NCBI RefSeq assembly: GCF_001723305.1
Contig: NZ_LPWF01000023.1
Span: 46,001-110,000, forward strand
Source: Methyloceanibacter superfactus
GTDB taxonomy: Bacteria > Pseudomonadota > Alphaproteobacteria > Rhizobiales > Methyloligellaceae
DNA length: 64,000 bases
Direction: 5' to 3'
The translations under genes and the position numbers were made by a program. Shown here one piece after another: positions 28,596 through 36,254 of the stretch. The notes under the pieces are model-generated. The model saw only the letters and a program-made list of their open reading frames with translations. It ran no database searches and was not told where the DNA came from. The number at the start of each line of letters is the position of its first letter. Positions within the stretch are counted from its first letter, which is position 1.

Positions 28596-28907
28596 TCAAA
28601 TGCGCCAAAGCCGGCAGGACCACTCCGGCTCCACGGGAACTTCAAGCTCCGGCAGCTCGCAATAACGGCGATGGACCTTGTAATACATGCAGGTCTCGCA
28701 AGATTGCTCGATGCCGTCGTGCTCGATCGGGGTGAGCGTAAAGCCACCAATCGCGAGACGCGCCTTGAGATCGCCCTTGGCGGCTTGCAACTGCGCGACG
28801 ATGGCTTGCACCGCCTCATGCGTGTCGGCGCGCGGGAACGCCTCGATCTTGAGCCCCCCCGTCAACAGGGCTTTGATTTCCTCGCGCTTTCCATCGTCAT
28901 CATTCAC
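28596..28907 (-). CDS. HiPIP-like four-cysteine protein A of the hydrogenase operon
   Basis: This 103-residue protein has an N-terminal helical half and a C-terminal cysteine module: Cys70-x2-Cys73-x9-Cys83-x14-Cys98, with aromatic residues after Cys73 (MYY), LPEL after Cys83 and W-S-C-R-L-W at the end. The pattern C-x2-C ... C-x-L-P ... W-C-x-x-W is that of high-potential iron-sulfur proteins, although the N-terminal half is not. GTG 28907 is the likely start, with GGGAG 6 bp upstream. There is no signal peptide. The next gene upstream is a paralogue of exactly equal length. Inferred role: [4Fe-4S] electron carrier for the hydrogenase. Confidence 0.75.
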   Translation of the reverse strand: MNDDDGKREEIKALLTGGLKIEAFPRADTHEAVQAIVAQLQAAKGDLKARLAIGGFTLTPIEHDGIEQSCETCMYYKVHRRYCELPELEVPVEPEWSCRLWRI

Positions 28908-28936
28908 GGCGCACTCCCGGGTCTCGGCAGACGCTG

Positions 28937-29248
28937 TCAGATCCGCCAGAGCCGGCACCACCATTCGGGCTCGACTGGCACCGCCAGTTCCGGCAGATCG
29001 CACCACTTGCGGTGCACGAGAAAATACATGCACTCCATGCAGCGCTGCTGCTCGGGACCGTAAGGGTGGTCCACGAAGCCGCCGATGACGAGCTTGCCCT
29101 CCAAGTCATCCGGGCCGAGCTGCCGGAGCTTGATGAGGATATCGCCGAATTCCTTGTCGGTCTCCGGAAACGGCTCGACCTCGGTCTCGAGGCCAGCCGC
29201 AAGCATCTCGGCAATGGTCTTCAGCACATCTTCCCGGTCCGACCCCAT
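28937..29248 (-). CDS. HiPIP-like four-cysteine protein B of the hydrogenase operon
   Basis: This second copy, also 103 residues, has its cysteines at the same positions (70, 73, 83, 98), and the last 34 residues are nearly identical to copy A (PELxVPVEPEWxCRLWRI). The N-terminal halves differ (MGSDREDVLKTIAEML). Duplication with divergence only outside the cysteine module suggests two carriers or a heterodimer. ATG 29248 is chosen to match the paralogue. It lies 94 bp after the restored hhyL stop. Confidence 0.76.
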   Translation of the reverse strand: MGSDREDVLKTIAEMLAAGLETEVEPFPETDKEFGDILIKLRQLGPDDLEGKLVIGGFVDHPYGPEQQRCMECMYFLVHRKWCDLPELAVPVEPEWWCRLWRI

Positions 29249-29342
29249 TGGCGACCCTCTGAGCTCCATGGCCTGGCCGGACTCCGCAGTCCGGCAGGCA
29301 GACGTTTCACCGGGCCCGTCTGGTTCGCCCTGTGGTCTCGGG

Positions 29343-30943
29343 TCAGGCTGTGCGGAACCGCGCAAGTTCTTCTCCGGTCCGCGCGTCGTGCGCGTGAACG
29401 GTGCAGACGAGGCACGAATCGTACGAGCGACAGACATGGCCAACCTCCACCGGGTCGTGCGCATCCGCAATTGGGGTGCCGATCAACGCCTCCTCAATCG
29501 GGCCCCTCTCCTCGTCCGCGGCGCGAGGGCCGACATTCCAGGTCGTGGGAGCAATGATCTGGTAGTTCTTGATCTTGCCGCCCTCGACTTCGATCCAGTG
29601 GCACAGCGCGCCGCGGGCCGCCTCGGTGCGCCCCAGCCGCGACCGTCCTGCTCCGTCGGTTTGATGTACCAGGGATCATTCAACTTGAACTCACGCAGGC
29701 AACGCTCGGCTTCACGATATAGCTTAGCGCCTTCATGCATGCGCGCGAAGTGCCGAAGCAACACGCTCGGACCGCCCATCTTACGATACATGTCGAGCAC
29801 AAGCGGGCTGTGATACTGCCAGGACTCGCCATGGGTGCCGCCGGCGATGAGCTGACGCGACAGCGGGCCGGCCTCGAGGCGTCCGTTCTCGTCATGCCGC
29901 ACAGCGGTGGCCCAGGAATATTTCCCGGCCGGATCGACCGTATTCTTCTGCACCGGATTCGTTGTGCGGTCGAAGGGATGCAAGCCGCCCGGCTCGTCGT
30001 ACCAAGCGTGCTTGATATCCTCGCGGGTGAACACTTGATCCATGGTCTTGTGGGTGTCGGCCTTGCCGTCATAGACACCGGATTTCATGATCACCGCAGC
30101 ATTACGGCCTTCGATGGTCGGCTTGTTGTACTTGTCCTCGTGCGGCATGTAGCCCCAGCTCACATACTTGCCGAGACCCTCGCCGTATTTGTCGAGGCCG
30201 ATGTCCTGGCTCATCCGCCAAAATAGACCGAGATCGGAGTTGGCATGCTCCGGGCGCTCGTCGAGCCAAGCCAAGAAATCGTCGTAGGACTGGATCTCCT
30301 CGTAGCGCTCGAGCGAGCAGCCGTACCACACGGGCTCCATCCAGTTGCGCCGGAAGTGCTCGAGGATCGACCAGGCGCGGGTGACGTCGGTGAGCGTCGG
30401 CGCGCACATCACGCCGCCCGGTACCATGTAGCTCGAATGCGGCCACTGGCCGCCGAGCAGAGCGTAGATCTCGACTGGCCGGCCCGAGATGGTCACGCCA
30501 AGCTCGTAGTTGGTTCCGGTGAAGGGCGCCCAACGCTTCACGGCCTCCTGATAATATTGCGACTTCGCATAGTTCTTATGCGTGTAGTCGATCATGAACA
30601 GGCCATAGTGATGCCGTGGCAGGCTCTGGATCGTCTCGACGATCTGGCCGAGATTGCGCGCCAGGATGGCATTGCGCGGCACTTCGGTTCCCCAGGCGGT
30701 GTCGAGCGCCCAGGCGGCGCAGGTCAGATGTGAGGCGCCGCAAATACCGCAGGCGCGCGGCGTCACCACGAGGCCGGCTTGTGGGTCCTTGTCGCGCAAA
30801 ATGACCTCAAAGCCGCGGAACAACTCGGCTTGCGTCCAGGCATTGATAACGACGCCGTCCTCGACGTCGACCCGCACGTCAAGGTCGCCTTCAACGCGGC
30901 CGACCGGCGAGATGTCGAGAGTTTGTACTGCTGCAGCGGACAT
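29343..30943 (-). CDS. hhyL: [NiFe]-hydrogenase large subunit, group 1h type (one frame break)
   Basis: Restored length is about 533 residues. The N-terminal active-site motif is R63-A-C65-G-I-C68-G-A-S-H72, and the C-terminal motif is D-S-C-L-V-C-T-V-H; these four Cys bind Ni and Fe. A 16-residue tail (AHDARTGEELARFRTA) follows the last His and should be removed by the protease encoded downstream. The frame breaks near 29628 between GRGWGA and TEAARGALCHWIEVEG; one base restores it, and without this the protein would lose its second active-site motif. Gene order and accessory set match the actinobacterial-type (group 1h/5) hydrogenase of Ralstonia and mycobacteria, which oxidises H2 at trace levels. 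Confidence 0.93.
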
Positions 30944-31000
30944 GGGGACCTTCCTCCCTGAAAGTGATGGCGTGGCCAGAGCCAGCGCTCTTGAGCCAAG

Positions 31001-31963
31001 TCAAACGACGAACAGATCTTCCTCGGCCCAAGCCGGAGAGGCCGCCTTGGCGGCAGCGGTGAGTTTGATGTAGCCGGCCTTGTCGACGCCTGTCGGCATG
31101 TCCTTCGGCGCGCCCATGACCGTCTGAGTCTTGAACAGCGTTCCGGGTTCGAGATCGAAGAACGGGAACTCGGGCTCGGTGCAGCCAAGGCACGGCATGC
31201 CGGCACGGGTCTTCGACGACACGCGGTTCCACAGGATGCGGTTGCAGGGCGAGTGGGTCATCGGTCCGCGGCAGCCGAGGTCATAGAACAGGCAGCCCTT
31301 GCGCTGGCCGAACTCGGTCGCCGAGACCTTGTAGGCGAAGTGCATGTTGCGGGTGCAGCCGGTCTGCGTGAAGCTCGTGAAGAACGTCTTCGGCCGCTGG
31401 AACTCATCGAGCGTGAGATCGCCACCGCGCCCGGTGGCCACGGCCACGACGATCTGCGTGATCCAGTCGGGATGAGCGGGGCAGCCGGGGATGTTGATCA
31501 CCGGCAGTCCGGCCTTGGACGTGTATTCCTTGCCGAGGAAGCCACCGTGCTCGCGCTTGAGGAATTGCAGGCCTTCGCTCTCGGACGGGTTCGGCGCCGT
31601 CGCCGGGATGCCGCCCCAGGTGGCGCAATCGCCGACGGCGACGGTGAAGGTCGCGACCTTGGCGAGGTCGGCCACCCAATCCTTCATCGGCCGCCCGCAG
31701 AAGCGGTTCCACTCGCCGGTGCCAGCTGGCGCGTTCACCACCGTGCCTTCGAAGACGAAGATATCCAGCGCCACCTCGCCGGACACGATGGCGTCGAGCA
31801 GCCGCTTCAGATTCTCGCCGAGTTCGACCCCAAGTGAGGGGTGCCACAGGACATTGATCCCGAAATCCGTAACGAGATCGCAGGCGCTGGGCTCCTCCGC
31901 ATTGAGGAACGACATGGTGTTGCCGGAGCAGGCCCCGCCCTGGAGCCACAAAAGATTGGCCAT
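31001..31963 (-). CDS. hhyS: [NiFe]-hydrogenase small subunit, group 1h type
   Basis: The 320-residue subunit carries the electron-relay Fe-S clusters. The first motif, usually CxGC, reads C12-S-G-N here, so one proximal-cluster ligand is not the usual Cys. Group 1h enzymes are known to use three Cys and one Asp at this cluster; the C28-D29 pair is a candidate. Later ligands are in GDCATWG, IPGCPAHPDW, QTGCTRNMHF, KGCLFYDLGCRGPMT and MPCLGCTEPEFPF. There is no twin-arginine signal peptide and no C-terminal membrane helix, unlike group 1d enzymes. ATG 31963 has GGAGG 6 bp upstream. It is first in the operon, 57 bp before hhyL. Confidence 0.94.
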   Translation of the reverse strand: MANLLWLQGGACSGNTMSFLNAEEPSACDLVTDFGINVLWHPSLGVELGENLKRLLDAIVSGEVALDIFVFEGTVVNAPAGTGEWNRFCGRPMKDWVADLAKVATFTVAVGDCATWGGIPATAPNPSESEGLQFLKREHGGFLGKEYTSKAGLPVINIPGCPAHPDWITQIVVAVATGRGGDLTLDEFQRPKTFFTSFTQTGCTRNMHFAYKVSATEFGQRKGCLFYDLGCRGPMTHSPCNRILWNRVSSKTRAGMPCLGCTEPEFPFFDLEPGTLFKTQTVMGAPKDMPTGVDKAGYIKLTAAAKAASPAWAEEDLFVV

Positions 31964-32014
31964 CTGCTTCCTCCGCAAACGGCGGCTTGAGTGCCGCCAT
32001 TGGTTAATCGGAAG

Positions 32015-32030
32015 AGCAAGCGACGTGCCA
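32015..32030 (-). promoter_or_regulatory. Sigma-54 (-24/-12) promoter of the hydrogenase operon
   Basis: On the minus strand the sequence reads TGGCACGTCGCTTGCT, a full match to TGGCAC-N5-TTGCW. It lies 52 bp upstream of the hhyS ATG, giving a leader of roughly 40 nt. The sigma-54 activator HoxA/HupR is encoded 2 kb upstream. Confidence 0.85.
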
Positions 32031-32049
32031 GGGCGGCTTAGAATAAGAA

Positions 32050-32062
32050 CAATTCAATGATG
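32050..32062. promoter_or_regulatory. IHF-like site between enhancer and sigma-54 promoter
   Basis: The minus strand reads CATCATTGAATTG, which matches the IHF consensus WATCAANNNNTTR at all but two positions. It lies between the TTG-N5-CAA element and the -24 box, where DNA bending would be needed. Position makes it more credible than the match alone. Confidence 0.4.
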
Positions 32063-32091
32063 GCAAGATGTTAGGGCGAAGCGAAATATTG

Positions 32092-32102
32092 TTGCAACGC
32101 AA
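32092..32102. promoter_or_regulatory. Candidate HupR/HoxA enhancer element
   Basis: TTGCAACGCAA fits TTG-N5-CAA, the motif bound by HupR upstream of Rhodobacter capsulatus hupSL. It lies in a wider imperfect palindrome (about 32089-32107, ATTGTTGC and GCAATAAT arms) and about 65 bp upstream of the -24 box of the hydrogenase promoter. Confidence 0.5.
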
Positions 32103-32167
32103 TAATTTAGCGCGATGGCAAGCCAACTATCTTTGCAGTTGAATAGTTGCTTTGCAGGTGACCTCAC

Positions 32168-32198
32168 AAAAAAAAATCGGCGCCAGAACGGCGCCGAT
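32168..32198 (-). terminator. Intrinsic terminator of hupE
   Basis: Perfect 9-bp arms ATCGGCGCC (32176-32184) and GGCGCCGAT (32190-32198) enclose a 5-base loop. On the minus strand the stem is followed by about nine T residues. It lies 28 bp after the hupE stop and separates the nikR-hupE transcript from the hydrogenase promoter. Confidence 0.88.
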
Positions 32199-32225
32199 CA
32201 TTTTCTTCGCGTCTTGAATGCGCGG

Positions 32226-32822
32226 CTAGGCGTAGCCGATCAGGAGAGCGACACCCGCGACGGAGGCCACGCCACCGGCGACGCGATAAACCGTCTTGCC
32301 GTAGGTCTGGCTCATCGTTCCGGCAAGAATCCCGAGGCCGATGCCGGCCGCGTGCAGCGTTGCGGTGGCAAGCATGAACCCGGCAGCGTACATGGCGCCC
32401 GAGACAGCCATCGGCATCTCCGAGCCGTGAGCATGGCCATGGAAGATAGCGAATAGTCCCGCAAGCCCCATGGCCACAGCGACCGGCGCCTTGATACCAA
32501 AGGCGACAATTGCTCCGAGTACGATGACCGACAGCGCGATACCGATCTCGACGAACGGCACCGGCACGGCCGCGACACCGAGAAACCCGCCGAGCGCCAT
32601 GACGGCAACGAATGTCAGCGGCACGAGCCAGAGCGCGCGGCCGCCGAGCTGGTAGGCGAAGATGCCCACCATGACCATGGCGAGCAGATGATCGAGACCA
32701 CCGAGCGGATGCATGAAGCCGTGCATGAAGCCACTCGCGTCACCCACGCCCGTGTGGGCGAGAGCGGCGGTAGGAACGAGACAAAGCGCCGAAACTGTCA
32801 GCTGAAGAATGAACCGCTTCAT
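32226..32822 (-). CDS. hupE: HupE/UreJ-family nickel importer
   Basis: This 198-residue permease has a cleavable signal peptide (MKRFILQLTVSALCLVPTAALA) and six transmembrane helices. The first helix carries H-P-L-G-G-L-D-H, the H-x5-D-H nickel-binding signature of HupE/UreJ proteins, and a second His pair occurs in IFHGHAHGSEMP. It supplies nickel for the hydrogenase. ATG 32822 is preceded by AGGGAGG at 7 bp. A NikR-box-like sequence and a perfect palindrome lie upstream, and a strong terminator follows the stop. Confidence 0.92.
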   Translation of the reverse strand: MKRFILQLTVSALCLVPTAALAHTGVGDASGFMHGFMHPLGGLDHLLAMVMVGIFAYQLGGRALWLVPLTFVAVMALGGFLGVAAVPVPFVEIGIALSVIVLGAIVAFGIKAPVAVAMGLAGLFAIFHGHAHGSEMPMAVSGAMYAAGFMLATATLHAAGIGLGILAGTMSQTYGKTVYRVAGGVASVAGVALLIGYA

Positions 32823-32860
32823 GGACAACCTCCCTCTTATGTCGTGTGTCTTTCTTAGCG

Positions 32861-32888
32861 GTAAGCACTATCAGAATAGACATCATAC
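32861..32888. promoter_or_regulatory. NikR-box-like operator upstream of hupE
   Basis: GTAAGC and TCATAC are separated by exactly 16 bases. The known NikR operator is GTATGA-N16-TCATAC, so the right half is perfect and the left half matches 4 of 6. It lies 39-66 bp upstream of the hupE start, and nikR itself is the adjacent gene. Confidence 0.6.
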
Positions 32889-32936
32889 CATGCAGCGACA
32901 ACTACTCACACGGACCCACACGCAAGAAAATTGCGC

Positions 32937-32955
32937 CTGCATACTTGGTATGCAG
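32937..32955. promoter_or_regulatory. Perfect palindrome between nikR and hupE
   Basis: CTGCATACTTGGTATGCAG has perfect 8-base arms around TTG. The arms carry the GTATG core of NikR half-sites, but the spacing differs from a classical NikR box. It could be a second NikR site or an operator for another dimer. It lies 115 bp upstream of hupE and 86 bp after nikR. Confidence 0.5.
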
Positions 32956-33040
32956 ATCGCGGCGTCTTCTCTTATCGACTGGTCTCGATGATGACGGCAC
33001 GCGATTTCGGCGAGATGCGCGCGGGCGCCCTGCTGCCAAT

Positions 33041-33544
33041 CTACCTGCCGCGCGTTACGGCGCGTTTGCGCTTCGCGCGTGCCGGCGTCTTGCCTCCATG
33101 GCCATGACTATGCGCGGAATGTTTGCGTGCCGGCTTGGCAGGCTGCTCGACCGGCATGCGGACGATCTCGCCATGGCGAACGCCGCGCTCGGCGATGACA
33201 TGCTCGCCAAAATGCTGGACGTCGTCCGACTTGCCGCGCAGCACCGTTACCTCGAGACAGGTGTCGTGGTCGAGATGCACATGGAGAGACGCGAGCGACA
33301 TCTCGTGATGGTCGTGAAACGCCTTGGTCAGACGCTTGGACAGCTGGCGCGCGGCGTGGTCGTAGACATAGACGAGCGCCGCTACGCAGTCACGCTGCCC
33401 GTGGACATGCTCGGCCGCCTCGCGAATGCCGGCGCGCGCCAGGTCGCGGATCGCCTCGGAGCGGTTCTGGTACCCCCGAGCCGCGATGATGGTGTCGAGC
33501 TCGTCCATGAGGTCGTCGTCGAGGGTGATGGTAACGCGTTGCAT
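33041..33544 (-). CDS. nikR: Nickel-responsive regulator NikR
   Basis: The 167-residue protein has an N-terminal ribbon-helix-helix (MQRVTITLDDDLMDELDTII, YQNRSEAIRDLARAG) and an ACT-like nickel domain. Nickel ligands align with those of E. coli NikR: His77, His88, His90 and Cys96 (in LHVHLDHDTCLEVTVLRG). An unusual basic, His-rich tail (KHSAHSHGHGGKTPARAKRKR) extends about 35 residues beyond the usual end and may store nickel or bind DNA. It most likely represses hupE when nickel is sufficient. Confidence 0.94.
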   Translation of the reverse strand: MQRVTITLDDDLMDELDTIIAARGYQNRSEAIRDLARAGIREAAEHVHGQRDCVAALVYVYDHAARQLSKRLTKAFHDHHEMSLASLHVHLDHDTCLEVTVLRGKSDDVQHFGEHVIAERGVRHGEIVRMPVEQPAKPARKHSAHSHGHGGKTPARAKRKRAVTRGR

Positions 33545-33655
33545 TTATTGGGTCTCTCCAATGGAAGTCGGCGTGTCCAGACAGCCCGCCGCGAGGTTTG
33601 CCGCGCCGGTCAACAATCGCAATCTAGGCATGATTTTTCGTTTGAAGCGACCGGC

Positions 33656-33904
33656 TCAACCGTGACGATTTCCACAAGCCGGGCACGTCACATCGAGCAG
33701 GTAGCCGTACCAGATGCCGCGGCAACGGCTGCACCAATGCCCCGTGGTCTGCTCCGACGGCGCGCCGAGAGTGCCCGCAAGCGCGCGCGTGCCGATGAGC
33801 TTCACGGGCTCCTCGCTACCGGGCAGACGCACGCGCGACTGAGGAAAGCGGAGGACCGCGGCGTCGGCAGGGGGTTTGTTATTGTCGTCGTCAGAGTCCG
33901 CCAT
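33656..33904 (-). CDS. Small zinc-ribbon/rubredoxin-like protein
   Basis: The 82-residue protein has an acidic N-terminus (MADSDDDNNKPPAD), a basic middle and a C-terminal ribbon with Cys-x2-Cys-x12-Cys-x2-Cys (CSRC ... CPAC). The pattern fits a zinc ribbon or a rubredoxin-like iron site. ATG 33904 is 4 bp after the restored hoxA stop, so it is probably translated with hoxA. Its place between the hydrogenase activator and nikR suggests a maturation or metal-handling role; this is inference. I do not recognise a named family. Confidence 0.72.
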   Translation of the reverse strand: MADSDDDNNKPPADAAVLRFPQSRVRLPGSEEPVKLIGTRALAGTLGAPSEQTTGHWCSRCRGIWYGYLLDVTCPACGNRHG

Positions 33905-33908
33905 GGCA

Positions 33909-35345
33909 CTAGCTCGTTTCGGCAAGCCCGTAGCGCTTGATCTTGTTGGCAAGACCAACGCGAGAGAGACCAAGTTCGTGCGCCGCCTGCTCTGGTTCCA
34001 TCGATGCCGCGATAGCACTTCGCCGACGAGTTGCTTCTCCAAACTCTCGACCTTCTCTTTGAGAGTAACCCCTTCCGGCATAAAGCCACCGGCGCGAGGC
34101 ACACGCGGCGCTGTCGCCAATATGGCAGGCGAAAGCGTTTCCGTCGTCAAATATTCGCCGTCCTTGGCCAGCGCAACCATGCGCCGGATCTCGTTTTCCA
34201 GCTCGCGCACATTGCCGGGCCAATCGAAATGAAGGAGCTTCTCGAGCACGCTCGCCGAGATGCCCAGCACCTTCCGACCGATAGCATTGCTGTGCTTGGC
34301 GGCGAAAAACTCCGCGAGCGCCGGTATGTCGTCGGGCCGGTCCCGCAGGGGTGCCACTTCGAGCTCGAAGCCCCGCAAGCGGAAATAGAGGTCCTTGCGG
34401 AACTTGCCCGCCTCGGCCATCGCCTTCAACGGACGGTTCGACGCGACGATGACGCGCACATTGCATGTTTCCGTCTTGTCGGAGCCGAGCGGCTTCACCT
34501 CGCCCTCCTGGAGGAAGCGCAACAGACTCACTTGGAACGACGGCGAGACCTCCGAGATCTCGTCGAGAAATACGGTGCCATTGTCGGCGGCCCGAAACAG
34601 ACCGAGCCGGTCGGAGATGGCGCCGGTGAAGGAACCGCGCTTGTGTCCAAATAGCTCTGACTGCAAGAGCTCGTCAGGCATCCCTCCGCAGTTCTGGATC
34701 ATGAGCGGGCTGGTGCGCCGGGCCGAGTTGTAGTGGATGCCGCGAGCGAGCAACTCCTTGCCCGTGCCGGTCTCGCCCTGGATCAGGATGGGGAGTTCCG
34801 TCTTGGCGGCCTTCCGCGCGAGGTCGCAAAGCTCAGCCATCTTCTCGCTCACATAGACCAGCTTCTCGAACCGTTGGCTTTCGGGCACGAGGGGAAGACC
34901 TACCCGGCCGTCGACGCCAAGAGATTCGCCGGAGAATTTGACTCGCGAGACAAGAGGCGATGACGGCGGGCCAACTCACGGGTCTCCAGCGCCCGCTTGA
35001 CCACCAGGCCAACCTGGTCGGCATCGAGGGGCTTGCGCAAGAATTGATAGATCGCCGCCGCCGACAAGGCTGGGGCGCAAGGTCTGATTGCGGGTCGAGC
35101 GCGAGGATGCGAATGACATCTGGATGGGAGATACGCAGGGCGGATAGGAGGTCGAGCCCCTCGCCGTTTCCGTCACCGTCGGCGATCACCAGGTCCACAT
35201 GGGCGTCGGCGAGCGCAGCTTGGGCATCTGCCGTCGATGGGACGGCAAGAACGCGATAGGCATATAGGCTCGAAAGAAGCTTCAGCGCATCGGCCCACGC
35301 GTCAGGCGTCCGGGAGACCGCCAATACTGTCCCGAGCTGTTCCAT
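33909..35345 (-). CDS. hoxA: Sigma-54-dependent response regulator HoxA/HupR (three frame breaks)
   Basis: Restored length is about 479 residues. It has a receiver domain (about 5-125; VDLVIADGDGNGEGLDL takes the place of the phospho-acceptor region, and SAAAIYQFLRKPLDADQ supplies the conserved Lys), an AAA+ domain (P-loop ILIQGETGTGKELLARG, GAFTGA-type loop as GSFTGAISDRLG, Walker B GTVFLDEISE) and a Fis-type HTH (HRWNQSKAAHELGLSRVGLANKIKRYGL). Breaks lie near 35071, 34941 and 33989, each cured by one base. Domain order and position identify the hydrogenase activator HoxA/HupR, which works with the sigma-54 promoter at 32015. Confidence 0.9.
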
Positions 35346-35630
35346 AGCAACTCGCTTGTCAGTTAGAATACCTTCTTAGCAGTTGCCGCCGGTTCAATCA
35401 ATTTGCGGCGTGCAGCCGACCTCGCACGGGGTCGCCTCGGGTCCATGCGGCCCGAATGCCTAAATCGCACTCCGAAGATCGTGTCGGCCGTTGGGGCAGG
35501 AAGCGGAAGTCGGACCGACTCTGTCGCCCTGGAACGAGGCTGCGCTGAACGTCGCGCCGGTGTGGTGTCAGGTGTCACAAGCCATGTCGTTGCAGAAGCG
35601 CAGACTGCAGGGGTTTGGGTTCCGCCAGCG

Positions 35631-36119
35631 TCACTTTCGCGCTGGGAGCAGGCAAGACGCCGGCAGAGGACGGCTGGCGACCTCCCGCAGGGCGAAGCTT
35701 GACTTCAGTCGGGCGACGCCGGGGAGTCGCGACAGCTCCTCTTTATGGATGCGCTCGAAATCGTCGAGGTCGCGCGCCAGGACCGTGACGAAATAGTCGT
35801 CCTCGCCTGACATCAAGTGGCAGGAGACTACCGACGGCGCCAGCGTGATGGCCTCCTCGAAGGCCTTGAGAAGATCTTCATTCTGGCTCTTGAGGCTGAT
35901 CTGCACGACGACGGTCATGCCGAGACCGAGCGCATGGCGATTGAGGCGCGCCTGATACCCCTCGATGACGTCTTTCTCTTCGAGCGCCCGAATGCGCCGG
36001 GCGATCGCCGTGGCCGATAGCGGAATGCGTTCGGCGAGATCGACTTGGCTCTGACGCCCGTCCTCCAGGAGGGCTCCGAGGATCGCGCGATCCAGCGCAT
36101 CTAGGTCCATTTCTTTCAT
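35631..36119 (-). CDS. Lrp/AsnC-family regulator
   Basis: The 162-residue protein has an N-terminal winged HTH (LDALDRAILGALLEDGRQSQVDLAERI, SATAIARRIRALEEKDVIEGY) and a RAM/AsnC effector domain (VQISLKSQ, VVSCHLMSGEDDYFVTVLARDLDDFERI). It is divergent from alanine dehydrogenase with 135 bp between the starts, the common layout of AldR-type control by alanine. Start is ATG 36119, with 36110 possible. The 285 bp downstream, before the hoxA start, hold no feature I can identify. Confidence 0.92.
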   Translation of the reverse strand: MKEMDLDALDRAILGALLEDGRQSQVDLAERIPLSATAIARRIRALEEKDVIEGYQARLNRHALGLGMTVVVQISLKSQNEDLLKAFEEAITLAPSVVSCHLMSGEDDYFVTVLARDLDDFERIHKEELSRLPGVARLKSSFALREVASRPLPASCLLPARK

Positions 36120-36254
36120 TTTTCTGCGCCTTGTGGCGATTTGAACAAGCTTTATAGCACAAAAGGCCGGATGTGGCTGAGAAAACGCCGGGTAACCTAG
36201 CGCGCAAAATGCCAATATTCTGCACCAAAAACCGCATCCCTGATGGAGTGGATC

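Noticed and set aside
27858..29063. 401-residue open frame on the plus strand
   Set aside because: It is antisense to four conserved hydrogenase-operon genes and shows no domain.
17929..35345. Hydrogenase locus as a recently acquired mobile island
   Set aside because: No integrase, transposase, flanking repeat or tRNA attachment site was seen, and base composition looks like the rest of the window.
35346..35630. Possible small gene between hoxA and the Lrp gene
   Set aside because: Short frames here lack a ribosome site and recognisable domain; nothing can be supported in these 285 bp.
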